This document shows, in pieces, positions 56,064-64,000 of a stretch of DNA of 64,000 nucleotides (its first letter is position 1; the number at the start of each line of letters is the position of its first letter). The stretch is from Falsiroseomonas sp051433165. Its GTDB lineage: Bacteria > Pseudomonadota > Alphaproteobacteria > Acetobacterales > Acetobacteraceae. Under the pieces are notes generated by a model. The model saw only the letters and a list, made by a program, of their open reading frames with translations, had not been told where the DNA came from and made no database searches. The position numbers and the translations under genes were made by a program. Location: contig NZ_JBHMFS010000018.1 of assembly GCF_051433165.1 (NCBI RefSeq), positions 1 through 64,000 of the forward strand, given 5' to 3'.

Positions 56064-57380
56064 ATGACGCGACCGTTCCACCTCGGCTGGTTCCTCCAGG
56101 GGTCTTCCGTGCAGGCCTGGGGCGAGCCCTGGACCGGCGCGATCGGCCGCGACTGGCGCGTGCCGGAGCTGTTCTGCGACATCGCCCGCGCGCTGGAACG
56201 CGCCTGCTTCGACTATGTGCTGATCGAGGACAGTTCCTATGTCGGGGAAAGCTACGGCGGATCACGCGAGATCTATCTGGCCAACGGTCTCGCCGTACCG
56301 CGCCAGGACCCGAGTGTGATCGCAACGCTGATGGCCGCCGCGACGCAGCGCATCGGCATCGTGCCGACGCTGTCCACCTTCGCCTACCCGCCCTATCTGC
56401 TGGCCCGCCTGGTGGCGACGCTAGACCAGGTCTCCTCCGGCCGCATCGGCTGGAACATGGTGACCGGCAGCAGCGATTACGCCGCCATGAACTACGGCCT
56501 GCCGGGCATGCCGGAACACGACCTGCGCTATGACATGGCCGATGAATACATGGGCGCCGTCAACGCGCTGTGGGATAGTTGGGAGCCCGGCGCGATGCTG
56601 GCCGATACCGCCAGCGGCGTGCTGGTGGACCACACCAAGGTCCATGCGGCGGATTTCCAGGGCAAGTGGTTCAGCACCCGCGGCCCGCTGAATTCCGGCC
56701 CCTGCGTGCAGGGCCGCCCCGTCATCGCCCAGGCTGGCGGCAGCGCCCGCGGCAAGCGCTTCGCGGCGCTGCATGCGGATACGGTGGTGGCCAGCGTGAA
56801 GGGCGTCGCCGCGATGCGCGCCTATCGGGACGATGTACGCGCCCATGCCACGGCGCAGGGCCGCAACCCGGATGATGTGAAGATCCTGTTCCTGGTCGCG
56901 CCCACGCTGGGCGAGACCATGGAGGAAGCGGAGCTGCGCCGCCGCCAGCGGCTGGCGCGGGCAGAGGCGCAGGTGCCGCAGTTCCTCGCGCATTTCGGCA
57001 AGATCACGAACATCGATTTCGGCCGTTACGACCTGGACACGCCGGTGAACCAGCTCGACCTGCACACCAATGGCCACCAGCAATCGCTGGATGATTTCAA
57101 GCGCGTCGCCGGCAAGCGCAGCCTGCGGGAGGCGATGCTGGCCTATCGCGGCAACCCTGGTTCGGTGGAGCTGACCGGCACGCCGGATGCCGTCGCGTCC
57201 CAGATGGCGGAGGCGATGCAGGAAGCCGGTGGCGATGGCTTCCTGCTGTCGCTCGGAGATGTCAGCCGGCGCAGCGTGGCCGAGATCGCCGATGGGCTGG
57301 TTCCGGCGCTACAGGCGCGCGGCCTGGCGCGACGCGCCTATGCCCATGCCCAATTCCGGGACAATCTGCGGGAGTTCTGA
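56064..57380 (+). CDS. NtaA/SnaA/DszA-type flavin monooxygenase 2
   Basis: This 438-residue paralogue has SGRIGWNMVTGSSDYAAMNYG, RYDMADEYMGAVNALWDSWEPGA and QGRPVIAQAGGSARGKRFAALHADTV. It is clearly of the same family as the preceding gene but diverged in the insertion after the barrel. It probably works on a related substrate or a later step. No flavin reductase gene is in the window. Confidence 0.9.
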   Translation: MTRPFHLGWFLQGSSVQAWGEPWTGAIGRDWRVPELFCDIARALERACFDYVLIEDSSYVGESYGGSREIYLANGLAVPRQDPSVIATLMAAATQRIGIVPTLSTFAYPPYLLARLVATLDQVSSGRIGWNMVTGSSDYAAMNYGLPGMPEHDLRYDMADEYMGAVNALWDSWEPGAMLADTASGVLVDHTKVHAADFQGKWFSTRGPLNSGPCVQGRPVIAQAGGSARGKRFAALHADTVVASVKGVAAMRAYRDDVRAHATAQGRNPDDVKILFLVAPTLGETMEEAELRRRQRLARAEAQVPQFLAHFGKITNIDFGRYDLDTPVNQLDLHTNGHQQSLDDFKRVAGKRSLREAMLAYRGNPGSVELTGTPDAVASQMAEAMQEAGGDGFLLSLGDVSRRSVAEIADGLVPALQARGLARRAYAHAQFRDNLREF

Positions 57381-57396
57381 CGCGGGGCGGTGCCGC

Positions 57397-58845
57397 TCAG
57401 CAATCGGCGCCGAGCGGGCCGGTCAGCGGCACATCCATGTCGCAGACCAGGCCGGAGGGCTGCCAATCCAGCGCGACGTCCCCGCGCAACTGGCCACGCA
57501 CCGTGCCGGCCAGCACGCGTGATCCGAAGCCGCTCCGCAGCGGCGGGCCGGCAACCGGCGGCCCGCCACACTCCGCCCAGCGCAGCCGCAGCCGGTGACC
57601 TGCCTCCAGATGCCAATGGACGACGAGCTGTCCTCCGGGCAGCGAGAGCGCGCCGTATTTCGCGGCATTCGTCGTCAGCTCATGCAGCGCCATCGCCAGT
57701 GGCTGGGCCTTGGTCGGCGGCAGCATCAGGTCCTGGCCCTCCAGCGCGACGTGCGGCCCGACAGGTGCTCCATTGATGAAGGCGGCAAGCTCGTGCCGCA
57801 GCAGCGCCCGTAGATCGGCACCGGTCCAGTGTTCCTCGGCAAGCAGCGTATGCGCCCTGGCCAGCGCGGCGACGCGGCCCTCGATGGCTTGCGCATAGGC
57901 GCCCGGGTCATCCTTCGGTGTCAGCCGCAGCGCCGCCTGCACCACGGCCAGCACGTTCTTCGCCCGGTGGTCCACCTCCTGCGTCAGCAGGATCTGCCGT
58001 TCCTCCGTCTGCCGCCGCTCCGTCACGTCCAGGACCAGCACGGCAAAGTGGCCCGGCTCCGGGCGGTAGACATGCAGCTCGAACCAGTGCCCGGGGCGTG
58101 CGGTGCCGTCGAGGTGGCGCGCCGGCTGGCCGCTTTCGACAACGCCGGCGCAGACATCGAGCCAGGGCGGCGCCATGCCGGGCCACACCTCCTGCGCCGT
58201 GCGGCCGACCGCCGCGGCGCGCGGGACGCCGGTCAGCCGTTCGAAGGCGGGGTTAATCTCGACCAGGCAGTAATCCACCGCGCGACCCTTGGCGTCGTGC
58301 AGCACCTTGCACAGCGCGAAGCCCTCATGCATCCGGTCGAAAAGGCCGCGCCAATGCGCCTCACTCGCACGCGCGGCCATCGCATCCGCCTCGCGGCCCA
58401 GCAGATGCGCGCGAAGCTGGCGCTGGCGCAGCCGGGCCCGCAGGGCGGAGCGGACGGCGCCGATCAGGGACAGGGCATTCAAGGGACGTTCCAGGAACAC
58501 CGCATTGCCCAGCACCTGCGGCAGACCCAGTTCGGCCACCGCGGTCCGCCCGGCGATGCCGCCGCGGGTCAGCACGATGAAGGGAAGGTCGGACCAGGGC
58601 GGTTGCGCGGACAACACCTCCACCAGTGCCCCGAGGGCCGGCCGGGCCAGGGCCTCCGCCGCCACCAGCACCGCGCCGGTGCCGGAATCGACCGCCGTGC
58701 GAAGGGTCGCGAAATCCGCCATCACGCGGCAGTCGATGTCGCGGCGGCCCAGCAGTTCGGCCGCTGTCTTCGCATCCCGGCCCGAAGGGGCCAGGATCAG
58801 CAGGGGGCCGACATCCTCCATCGCGGTGCTAGGCATCCGCATCAT
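57397..58845 (-). CDS. HWE-family sensor histidine kinase
   Basis: This 482-residue protein has a receiver-like N-terminal region (about 14-135; no obvious phospho-Asp triad), a PAS domain (about 165-275) and a HWE kinase domain with H293 (QEVDHRAKNVLAVVQ), the N-box LHELTTNAAKYGAL and the WAEC-GGP signature. HWE kinases are common in alphaproteobacteria, often tied to stress or light. Its start overlaps the kaiC-like stop by up to 17 bases; ATG codons at 58845, 58842 and 58836 are possible. Confidence 0.9.
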   Translation of the reverse strand: MMRMPSTAMEDVGPLLILAPSGRDAKTAAELLGRRDIDCRVMADFATLRTAVDSGTGAVLVAAEALARPALGALVEVLSAQPPWSDLPFIVLTRGGIAGRTAVAELGLPQVLGNAVFLERPLNALSLIGAVRSALRARLRQRQLRAHLLGREADAMAARASEAHWRGLFDRMHEGFALCKVLHDAKGRAVDYCLVEINPAFERLTGVPRAAAVGRTAQEVWPGMAPPWLDVCAGVVESGQPARHLDGTARPGHWFELHVYRPEPGHFAVLVLDVTERRQTEERQILLTQEVDHRAKNVLAVVQAALRLTPKDDPGAYAQAIEGRVAALARAHTLLAEEHWTGADLRALLRHELAAFINGAPVGPHVALEGQDLMLPPTKAQPLAMALHELTTNAAKYGALSLPGGQLVVHWHLEAGHRLRLRWAECGGPPVAGPPLRSGFGSRVLAGTVRGQLRGDVALDWQPSGLVCDMDVPLTGPLGADC

Positions 58846-60340
58846 GGTTTGGCAGCAGCGGCGCTTCCTTGCCCAGATAGGTCGGGGTGCCGGTGAGCAC
58901 GCCCTGGAAGGCCTTCAGCACCTCTCCCACCTGCACGCCATCCGTGCCGATCCGCAGCTCGCGGATGGTTTCCTCATGCAGCCCGCCGCGGTTCTTGATG
59001 ATGGAGACTGCCTTGCGCACGCTGCCAGCCGCCTCGAAGAAACGCAGCAGCAGGATGGCATCCGACAGGTTGCTGACATCGATGTTGCTGCGCATGCTGC
59101 CCATCAGACCGTTCTGCGGGTTGATCAGCAGCGTCAGCACGCCGCGCTGGTTCAGGAAGGACAGCAGCTCATGCAGTTGCAGCAGAAGCTGCTTTTCCTG
59201 CGGCATCGCCGCGAGGTAGCCGCTGAGGCTGTCGATCACCACGATGCCGATGCCGGATTCTTCGACATCCGCGCGCAGGATGCTGGCGAATTCGCCCGGT
59301 GAAATTTCCGCCGGGTCCACCTGGCGAAGCGTGACGCGGCCAGCCGCGATATGCGGCCTCAGCTCCAGCCCGAGCCGGGTCAGCCGCGTCAGCAGCGTGC
59401 CCGCGCGTTCATCGAACTGGTAGATGGCGCAGGCCTCGCCGCGCTCCGCCGCGGCATGCACCCATTGCATGGAAAGCGTGGATTTTCCGGCGCCCGCCGG
59501 ACCGCTCAGCAGCATGCAGGTGCCGCGCAACGGCCCGCCGCCGATCAGCGCATCCAGCGCCGCGACGCCGCTCGGCACCGGTTCGCCGACGAAGTCCGAA
59601 TGGTGCTCGGACGCCACCAGCCGCGGGAACACCTGGATGCCGCCGCGCCGGATGACGTAGTCGTGCCAGCCTTCGCGGTACTGCGCGCCGCGCATCTTCG
59701 CCACTTCCAACCGGCGGCGGGATCCGCCGAAATCCAACGTCCGGCGTTCCAGCGTAATCACGCCATGCGACAGGCTGTGCAATTGCCGGTCCGGCACGCC
59801 ACTGGTGCCGGCCAGGTCATCCACCAGCAGCACGGTGGCGCCGCGCTCGGCGAAGAACTGCTTGAGTGCCAGGACCTGCCTGCGGAAGCGCAGACCGTCC
59901 TGCGCCAGTAGCCGCATTTCGGAAAGGCTGTCGAAGACCACGCGCGTCGCGCCGGTGCGCTCGACTTCCGCCGTGATCAGCCCGACCGTTTCGCCCAGCT
60001 CGATCTCCCACGGATGCAGCAGGGTCGTGTCACGCTCCGCGCCCAGCGCCGCCTCGGCGCCGGCGAGTTCGAACAGGGCGATGCCGTCCAGGCTCCAGCC
60101 ATGCGATCTGGCGACGGATTGCAACTCCTCCGCCGTCTCCGAGAGGGTGATGTAGAGGCCCGCCTCGCCGCGATCGCGGCCCGCAAGCAGAAAGTTGAAT
60201 GCGAGGGTGGTCTTGCCGGAGCCGGGCGCGCCTTCGATGAGATACAGCCGGTTCGGCGCCAGGCCACCGCTCAGCACCTCATCCAGGCCCTGCACGCCGG
60301 TGGGCACACGGATGTCCGCCCCGTCGGCCAACGCCGTCAT
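58829..60340 (-). CDS. KaiC-like double-domain RecA ATPase
   Basis: This 503-residue protein has two KaiC domains: the first with EGAPGSGKTTLA (K43), the second with SGPAGAGKSTLS (K286), and DSLSGY and LLINPQN segments. In the region matching the KaiC phosphosites, SNLSDAILLLRFFE, the Ser431 position is Ser423 and the Thr432 position is Asn424. KaiA and KaiB genes are absent here. In proteobacteria such proteins pair with a histidine kinase; the overlap with the HWE kinase supports a joint signalling unit. Confidence 0.92.
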   Translation of the reverse strand: MTALADGADIRVPTGVQGLDEVLSGGLAPNRLYLIEGAPGSGKTTLAFNFLLAGRDRGEAGLYITLSETAEELQSVARSHGWSLDGIALFELAGAEAALGAERDTTLLHPWEIELGETVGLITAEVERTGATRVVFDSLSEMRLLAQDGLRFRRQVLALKQFFAERGATVLLVDDLAGTSGVPDRQLHSLSHGVITLERRTLDFGGSRRRLEVAKMRGAQYREGWHDYVIRRGGIQVFPRLVASEHHSDFVGEPVPSGVAALDALIGGGPLRGTCMLLSGPAGAGKSTLSMQWVHAAAERGEACAIYQFDERAGTLLTRLTRLGLELRPHIAAGRVTLRQVDPAEISPGEFASILRADVEESGIGIVVIDSLSGYLAAMPQEKQLLLQLHELLSFLNQRGVLTLLINPQNGLMGSMRSNIDVSNLSDAILLLRFFEAAGSVRKAVSIIKNRGGLHEETIRELRIGTDGVQVGEVLKAFQGVLTGTPTYLGKEAPLLPNHDADA

Positions 60341-60576
60341 CGGCCACCGCCGCGGGGATGGAAAGTGGCATCCGCAGCGGGCCGGAGGGGCGCGCGAGGA
60401 TACCGATCTGGCGGATCGCGGAGATCCGGGTCAAGGGCAGCACGAGCGGTCATAAAGTCCCTAACGCCCCAGGCGGCATTGGTTACCCGGCGACCTTCTA
60501 CTTTGTGCGCGGGCCCGGGAACAAGATTGGTTCAGTCGGATGATTTGTAGGCGAATCGTCAACGCCCCGCCCGGCA
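60341..60576. other. Intergenic region upstream of the kaiC-like gene
   Basis: This 236-base gap lies between the kaiC-like start and the deoR-type stop, both minus strand. It should contain the promoter for the kaiC-kinase pair. A weak GTAAC-N15-CGTT match to the stress promoter is present around 60472, with one base mismatch and a short spacer. No RNA gene, terminator hairpin with T-tract or coding sequence stands out. Confidence 0.35.
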
Positions 60577-61356
60577 TCAAGTCAGGCGCAGCACCACGCC
60601 GGCATCCTGGAACGCCTGACCCAGTTTCTCCGGCGGCGGCGCGTCACATATCAGGGTGGCGAAAGCCTGCGCCGGCGCCACCCGGACCAGCGCGGAACGG
60701 CCAAATTTCTCGGCATGGCACAGCAGCACCGTCATCCGTGCGGCGGCCATGGCGGCGCGCTTGATCGCGACCTTCTCGGGGTCGAAATCCATCGGCGCAC
60801 CGGCGGCATCGAAGCCGGAACAGGCAATCACTGCGACGTCCAGCGCCAGGTTGGCCAAGGCCGCCGCCGTCTCCCCGCCCACCAAGGATCCGTCGCCACC
60901 GCCCAGCCGTCCGGGCAGCACATGCACGGCGGGGTGTTCCGTGCGGGCAAAGGCGAGTGCGGCCACCATGCTGTTGGTGAAGATGCGGTCGCCGCCGCGC
61001 CCGGCGAGCGCCATCGCCGCGGCCTCCACCGTGGTGCCGACATCAAGGAACAGCGATTGCCGCGGCGGCAGCAGCGCCGCCAGCGCCGCGCCGATGCGGG
61101 ACTTCGCCGCCGGTTGGCGTTCCCGCTTCTCGGCATAGCCCAGCCGCACCGCGCCGACCGGCCCGGCGCCGCCATGGAAGCGCTGCAACAGCCCGGCCTG
61201 GGAAAGCTGGATGATGTCCCGCCGCGCCGTCTGTGCCGAAATGCCGAAGCGCCGCGCCAGGGCCTCGATGGTCGCAAAGCCCTGTTCGGCGACCAGCCGC
61301 AGGATCGCCTGCTGGCGCGGATTGGGGGCGGCATCTTGCTCGGGCAGCGTGTCCAT
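60577..61356 (-). CDS. DeoR-family transcriptional regulator
   Basis: This 259-residue regulator has an N-terminal winged HTH (GFATIEALARRFGISAQTARRDI) and a C-terminal sugar-phosphate sensor (DeoRC) with FLDVGTTVEAAAMAL and GRLGGGDGSLVGGETAAAL. Family members usually sense phosphorylated sugars and repress uptake operons. It diverges from the LOG-like gene across 47 bases and is likely to control the ABC importer that follows. The start at 61356 is preferred over 61527. Confidence 0.9.
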   Translation of the reverse strand: MDTLPEQDAAPNPRQQAILRLVAEQGFATIEALARRFGISAQTARRDIIQLSQAGLLQRFHGGAGPVGAVRLGYAEKRERQPAAKSRIGAALAALLPPRQSLFLDVGTTVEAAAMALAGRGGDRIFTNSMVAALAFARTEHPAVHVLPGRLGGGDGSLVGGETAAALANLALDVAVIACSGFDAAGAPMDFDPEKVAIKRAAMAAARMTVLLCHAEKFGRSALVRVAPAQAFATLICDAPPPEKLGQAFQDAGVVLRLT

Positions 61357-61403
61357 GGAAGCTTTCTTACATTGGGCGCTTGCGCCGGGACAAGGAGGCA
61401 GGG

Positions 61404-62030
61404 ATGGATTTGCGACTGCATGAAGGACCGGATGGCCCCTGTCTGCACCGGGCGGATGCGGGTTTCGACCCCTGGCAACTGGCCTGGCAGCCGGCCCCGC
61501 CGCGTCCGGGTGGGCAGGCCGTGACACCGCTGGCGGCGCTGGCCGCGCTGTCCGCCGCCCGGCTGCTGCGTGGCGTGCCGGTGGCGGTGATCGGCCCGCG
61601 CGAGGCCTCGGCGGCGGAACTGGCGGCAGCGGAGGCGGTGGGGCTGGGGCTGGGCCGGGCTGGGCTGGTGCTGCTATGCGGCGGCAAGGGCGGCGCCATG
61701 GAAGCCGCCTGCCGCGGCGCCCGGCGCGGCGGCGGGCTGACCCTCGGCCTGCTGCCGGATGAGGAATGGCAGGGCGCGAATGACCATGTGGCGATCCCGA
61801 TCGCCACCGGCATCGGCCCGGCCCGCAACGCCATCCTGGCCCGCGCGGCGGTGGCGCTGATCGCGGTCGGCGGGGCCTATGGCACGCTGTCCGAAATGGC
61901 GCTCGGCATGCAGTTCAACCGCCTGGTGCTGGCCTTGGGCCAGGCGCCGGAGGTGCCGGGCGTGATCCGCTGCGACAGTCCGGAGGCCGCGGTGGAACGC
62001 GTCGCACGGCACCTGCTGGGCATGTCATGA
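61404..62030 (+). CDS. LOG/TIGR00725-like Rossmann protein
   Basis: This 208-residue protein has VLLCGGKGGAMEAACRGARRG, GIGPARNAILARAAVALIAV and GGAYGTLSEMAL, the GGxGTxxE phosphoribohydrolase-like signature of LOG and TIGR00725 proteins. Some relatives release bases from nucleotides; for TIGR00725 the function is unclear. AAGGAGG lies 7 bases before the ATG. It opens the plus-strand cluster with the ABC genes. Confidence 0.85.
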   Translation: MDLRLHEGPDGPCLHRADAGFDPWQLAWQPAPPRPGGQAVTPLAALAALSAARLLRGVPVAVIGPREASAAELAAAEAVGLGLGRAGLVLLCGGKGGAMEAACRGARRGGGLTLGLLPDEEWQGANDHVAIPIATGIGPARNAILARAAVALIAVGGAYGTLSEMALGMQFNRLVLALGQAPEVPGVIRCDSPEAAVERVARHLLGMS

Positions 62031-62090
62031 AACGATCATTCGCCATCCTCATGGAAGATTTCGTAAGTGCGGCGCAGCAAAGGATCGCCC

Positions 62091-63257
62091 GTGCCGATTG
62101 ACCCGCTACCCGACCGGCGCCCCCCTGCCGGCATCTCCCTGCGCGGCATCGTCAAGCGCTACGGTGCGGCCACCGTGCTGGACGGCATCGACCTGGACAT
62201 CGTGCCGGGCGAGTTTCTGACGCTGGTCGGCCCCTCCGGCTGCGGGAAATCCACGCTGCTGCGAACCATCGCGGGGTTCGAGCCACAGGATGAAGGGCAG
62301 GTCCGCATCGGCAAACGCGTGGTGGATGCGTTGCCGCCGGCGCAGCGCGACGTCGCCATGGTGTTCCAATCCTACGCGCTGTACCCGCACATGACGGTGG
62401 CCGGGAACATCGCGACGCCGCTGGAAATGCGGCGCCTGTCGCTGGCCGAGCGACTGCCCCTGCTGCGCCTGCTGTCGCCCCGCCGTCCGCGCATCCGACG
62501 CGAGATCATGGCGGAGGTCGAGGCGGTGGCGCGTCAGTTGGATATCCTGCCGCTGCTGGCGCGCAAGCCGGCGCAGCTTTCGGGCGGCCAGCGGCAGCGC
62601 GTGGCGCTCGGCCGCGCCATGGTGCGCGACCCGGCCGCCTTCCTGATGGATGAGCCGCTGTCCAACCTGGATGCGCGGCTGCGCGTGCAGATGCGGACGG
62701 AGCTGGCGGAGCTGCACAAGCGGCTCGGCGCCACCTTCGTCTATGTCACGCACGATCAGGTCGAGGCGATGACCATGTCCGACCGCGTCGCGCTGATGGA
62801 GGCCGGGCGCATCCTGCAGCTCGGCACGCCCGCCGCGCTGTACGACACGCCCGCCAGCATCGGCGTGGCGCGCTTCATCGGCAGCCCGCCCATCAACCTG
62901 CTCCGCGCCGAAGCCCGCGCCGATGGCAGCATCCTCGCGGAAGGCCTGCGCCTGCATGTCAATGCCGCGGTACCAGCCGGTCCGGTGACGGTGGGCCTGC
63001 GGCCGGAGAGCCTGGCGCTGGCGCCACCGGATGCGCCAGGCGCCCTGCCCGTCCGGCTGCGTCGCGCGGAGAATCTCGGCGCCGAATGGCTGCTGCATGT
63101 CGAAACCCCCGGCGGTGCCGCGCTGACGGCGCGCGTGCCGGCCACCGCGCCGGTGCCGGAGCGCTTCAGCCTGGCGATCGACCCGGCTCGGCTGCACCTG
63201 TTCGGCGCCGATGGCCAGCGCATCGCCGCGCGCCTCGGCATGCAGGTGCCGGCATGA
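62091..63257 (+). CDS. Sugar/glycerol-3-phosphate-type ABC ATPase (UgpC/MalK-like)
   Basis: This 388-residue ATPase has Walker A LVGPSGCGKSTLLR, signature AQLSGGQRQRVALGRAM, Walker B FLMDEPLSNLDARL, switch His in YVTHDQVEA and a C-terminal TOBE-type domain. An extra basic stretch of about 20 residues follows EMRRLSLAERLP. GTG at 62091, with AAGGA 7 bases upstream, is taken as start. It energises the following permease. Confidence 0.92.
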   Translation: MPIDPLPDRRPPAGISLRGIVKRYGAATVLDGIDLDIVPGEFLTLVGPSGCGKSTLLRTIAGFEPQDEGQVRIGKRVVDALPPAQRDVAMVFQSYALYPHMTVAGNIATPLEMRRLSLAERLPLLRLLSPRRPRIRREIMAEVEAVARQLDILPLLARKPAQLSGGQRQRVALGRAMVRDPAAFLMDEPLSNLDARLRVQMRTELAELHKRLGATFVYVTHDQVEAMTMSDRVALMEAGRILQLGTPAALYDTPASIGVARFIGSPPINLLRAEARADGSILAEGLRLHVNAAVPAGPVTVGLRPESLALAPPDAPGALPVRLRRAENLGAEWLLHVETPGGAALTARVPATAPVPERFSLAIDPARLHLFGADGQRIAARLGMQVPA

Positions 63258-64000
63258 ACCGCGCCAAGGCCCTGGCCGGCGCCGCCTTCGCCGCCCCCGC
63301 CTTCGCGCTGATGCTGGCGCTGCTGATCGGGCCGCTGCTGGTGCTGCTGGCACTGTCCGTCACGAACTACCGCCTCGGCGCCATGGCGGTGAACCTGGTG
63401 GGCCTCGGCCACTACGCCGCCCTGTTCAGCGACGAGGTATTCCAGCGCGCCTTGCGGAACACCTTCCTCTATGTCGGCTTCGTGCTGCCGGGCGCCGTGT
63501 TCGGCGGGCTCGGCATTGCGCTGCTGGTGCATGCAAGGGTGCGGACGCGCAGCTTCTATGAGGTAATCTACTTCCTGCCCGTCACCTCGACGCTGGTGGC
63601 GATGGCGACGGTCTGGCAGTTCATGCTGCACCCCTCGCTCGGCCCGGTCAGCGCCGTCTTTGCAGCGCTTGGCCTGGCCGGGGTGGATCTGCTGAACGAT
63701 CCGTCGCTGGCACTCGGCACGCTGGCGATGATCGGGCTGTGGCAGCAGATCGGCTTCAACATGGTGCTGTTCCTGGCAGGGCTTTCCGCGATTCCGCGCG
63801 ACCTGTACGAGGCCGCGGCGCTGGATGGCGCGGGGGGCGGCATCGACCGCTTCCTGCGCGTCACCTGGCCCCTGCTGGGGCCGACGACGATGTTCGTCAC
63901 CATCACCAGCACCATCGCCGCCTTCAAGGTGTTCGACACGGTGGCGGTGCTGACCAAGGGCGGCCCGCTGGGCTCCACCGAGACACTGCTCTACGTGCTG
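63254..64000 (+). CDS. ABC sugar permease (UgpA/MalF-like), cut by window edge
   Basis: From the ATG at 63254, which overlaps the ATPase stop as ATGA, 249 codons run to the edge without a stop. Hydrophobic helices and the EAA loop YEAAALDGAGGGIDRFLRVTWPL are present. It is the first permease of a carbohydrate-type importer whose second permease and binding protein should follow beyond the edge. Confidence 0.92.
   Translation, partial: MNRAKALAGAAFAAPAFALMLALLIGPLLVLLALSVTNYRLGAMAVNLVGLGHYAALFSDEVFQRALRNTFLYVGFVLPGAVFGGLGIALLVHARVRTRSFYEVIYFLPVTSTLVAMATVWQFMLHPSLGPVSAVFAALGLAGVDLLNDPSLALGTLAMIGLWQQIGFNMVLFLAGLSAIPRDLYEAAALDGAGGGIDRFLRVTWPLLGPTTMFVTITSTIAAFKVFDTVAVLTKGGPLGSTETLLYVL

Noticed and set aside
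58829..60340. A circadian clock system
   Set aside because: KaiA and KaiB are absent and one phosphosite is replaced, so a canonical clock cannot be claimed.
60460..60495. sigma-EcfG promoter for the kaiC-like gene
   Set aside because: GTAAC-N15-CGTT has a mismatch and short spacer; too weak to call as a feature.

Overview
The window is a gene-dense, GC-rich bacterial chromosome segment. Nearly all bases are coding, genes are packed into operons with ATGA/GTGA overlaps, and no gap without a gene exceeds about 270 bases. The gene content suggests an alphaproteobacterium of the Acetobacteraceae, most like Roseomonas and relatives. The signs are an fsa-DUF484-xerC run beside priA, a lpd/odhB/odhA/sucD/sucC/mdh/zapE block, a GGAAC-N16-CGTT general-stress promoter, an alphaproteobacterial-type Zur box, HWE histidine kinase chemistry, and many solute-binding-protein transporters. 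This placement is inferred from content; no 16S gene is present. I see no prophage, insertion sequence, CRISPR array or plasmid gene.

Layout. 1-4.2 kb: an edge-truncated acetyltransferase, a hemerythrin/DUF2382 stress protein behind an AT-rich leader, a second acetyltransferase with no usable start codon, and ettA. 4.34-4.47 kb: a CAU-anticodon tRNA followed by a nested palindrome. 4.5-8.9 kb: a polyamine-type ABC importer operon ending in an RraA-like gene. 9.0-9.8 kb: two small membrane/envelope stress genes behind a sigma-EcfG promoter. 9.9-17.7 kb: an orphan binding protein, priA, fsa, a DUF484 gene, xerC, a DUF4142 gene, a small membrane protein and a D12-class adenine methylase. 17.8-29.3 kb: the TCA block (lpd, odhB, odhA, sucD, sucC, mdh), a repeat-rich secreted protein and zapE. 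A strong terminator lies between mdh and sucC, only 26 bases before sucC. 29.4-39.7 kb: a glycosyltransferase, proline iminopeptidase, a zinc-ribbon protein, a Zur-controlled zinc-binding protein, endonuclease V, a lone molybdenum hydroxylase large subunit and a P-type cation ATPase.

39.7-46.3 kb: a seven-gene Mrp-type Na+/H+ antiporter operon (fused mrpAB, then C to G) whose first gene is a PtsN-like EIIA protein. 46.4-57.4 kb: a catabolic island. On the minus strand it has a CaiB-type CoA transferase, a crotonase lacking both usual catalytic glutamates, an alpha/beta hydrolase, a peptide-type binding protein and an amidase. Divergently it has an SDR lacking its catalytic Ser and Tyr. Beyond that are a DadA-like flavin oxidase and two tandem NtaA-type flavin monooxygenases. 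57.4-60.3 kb: a two-domain KaiC-like ATPase overlapping a HWE histidine kinase. 60.6-64 kb: a DeoR regulator, a divergent LOG-like protein and the start of a sugar or glycerol-phosphate ABC importer running off the right edge.

How the parts work together. The TCA block gives oxidative metabolism, with mdh expression apparently separable from sucCD by the terminator. The Mrp antiporter, Ca2+/Mg2+-type ATPase and Zur-box zinc protein handle ions. The remaining operons import and break down organic acids, amides or chelators. The most promising leads are the KaiC-HWE pair, the PtsN-Mrp operon, the catabolic island with its degenerate crotonase and SDR, the mdh/sucC terminator and the tRNA-flanking nested palindrome.
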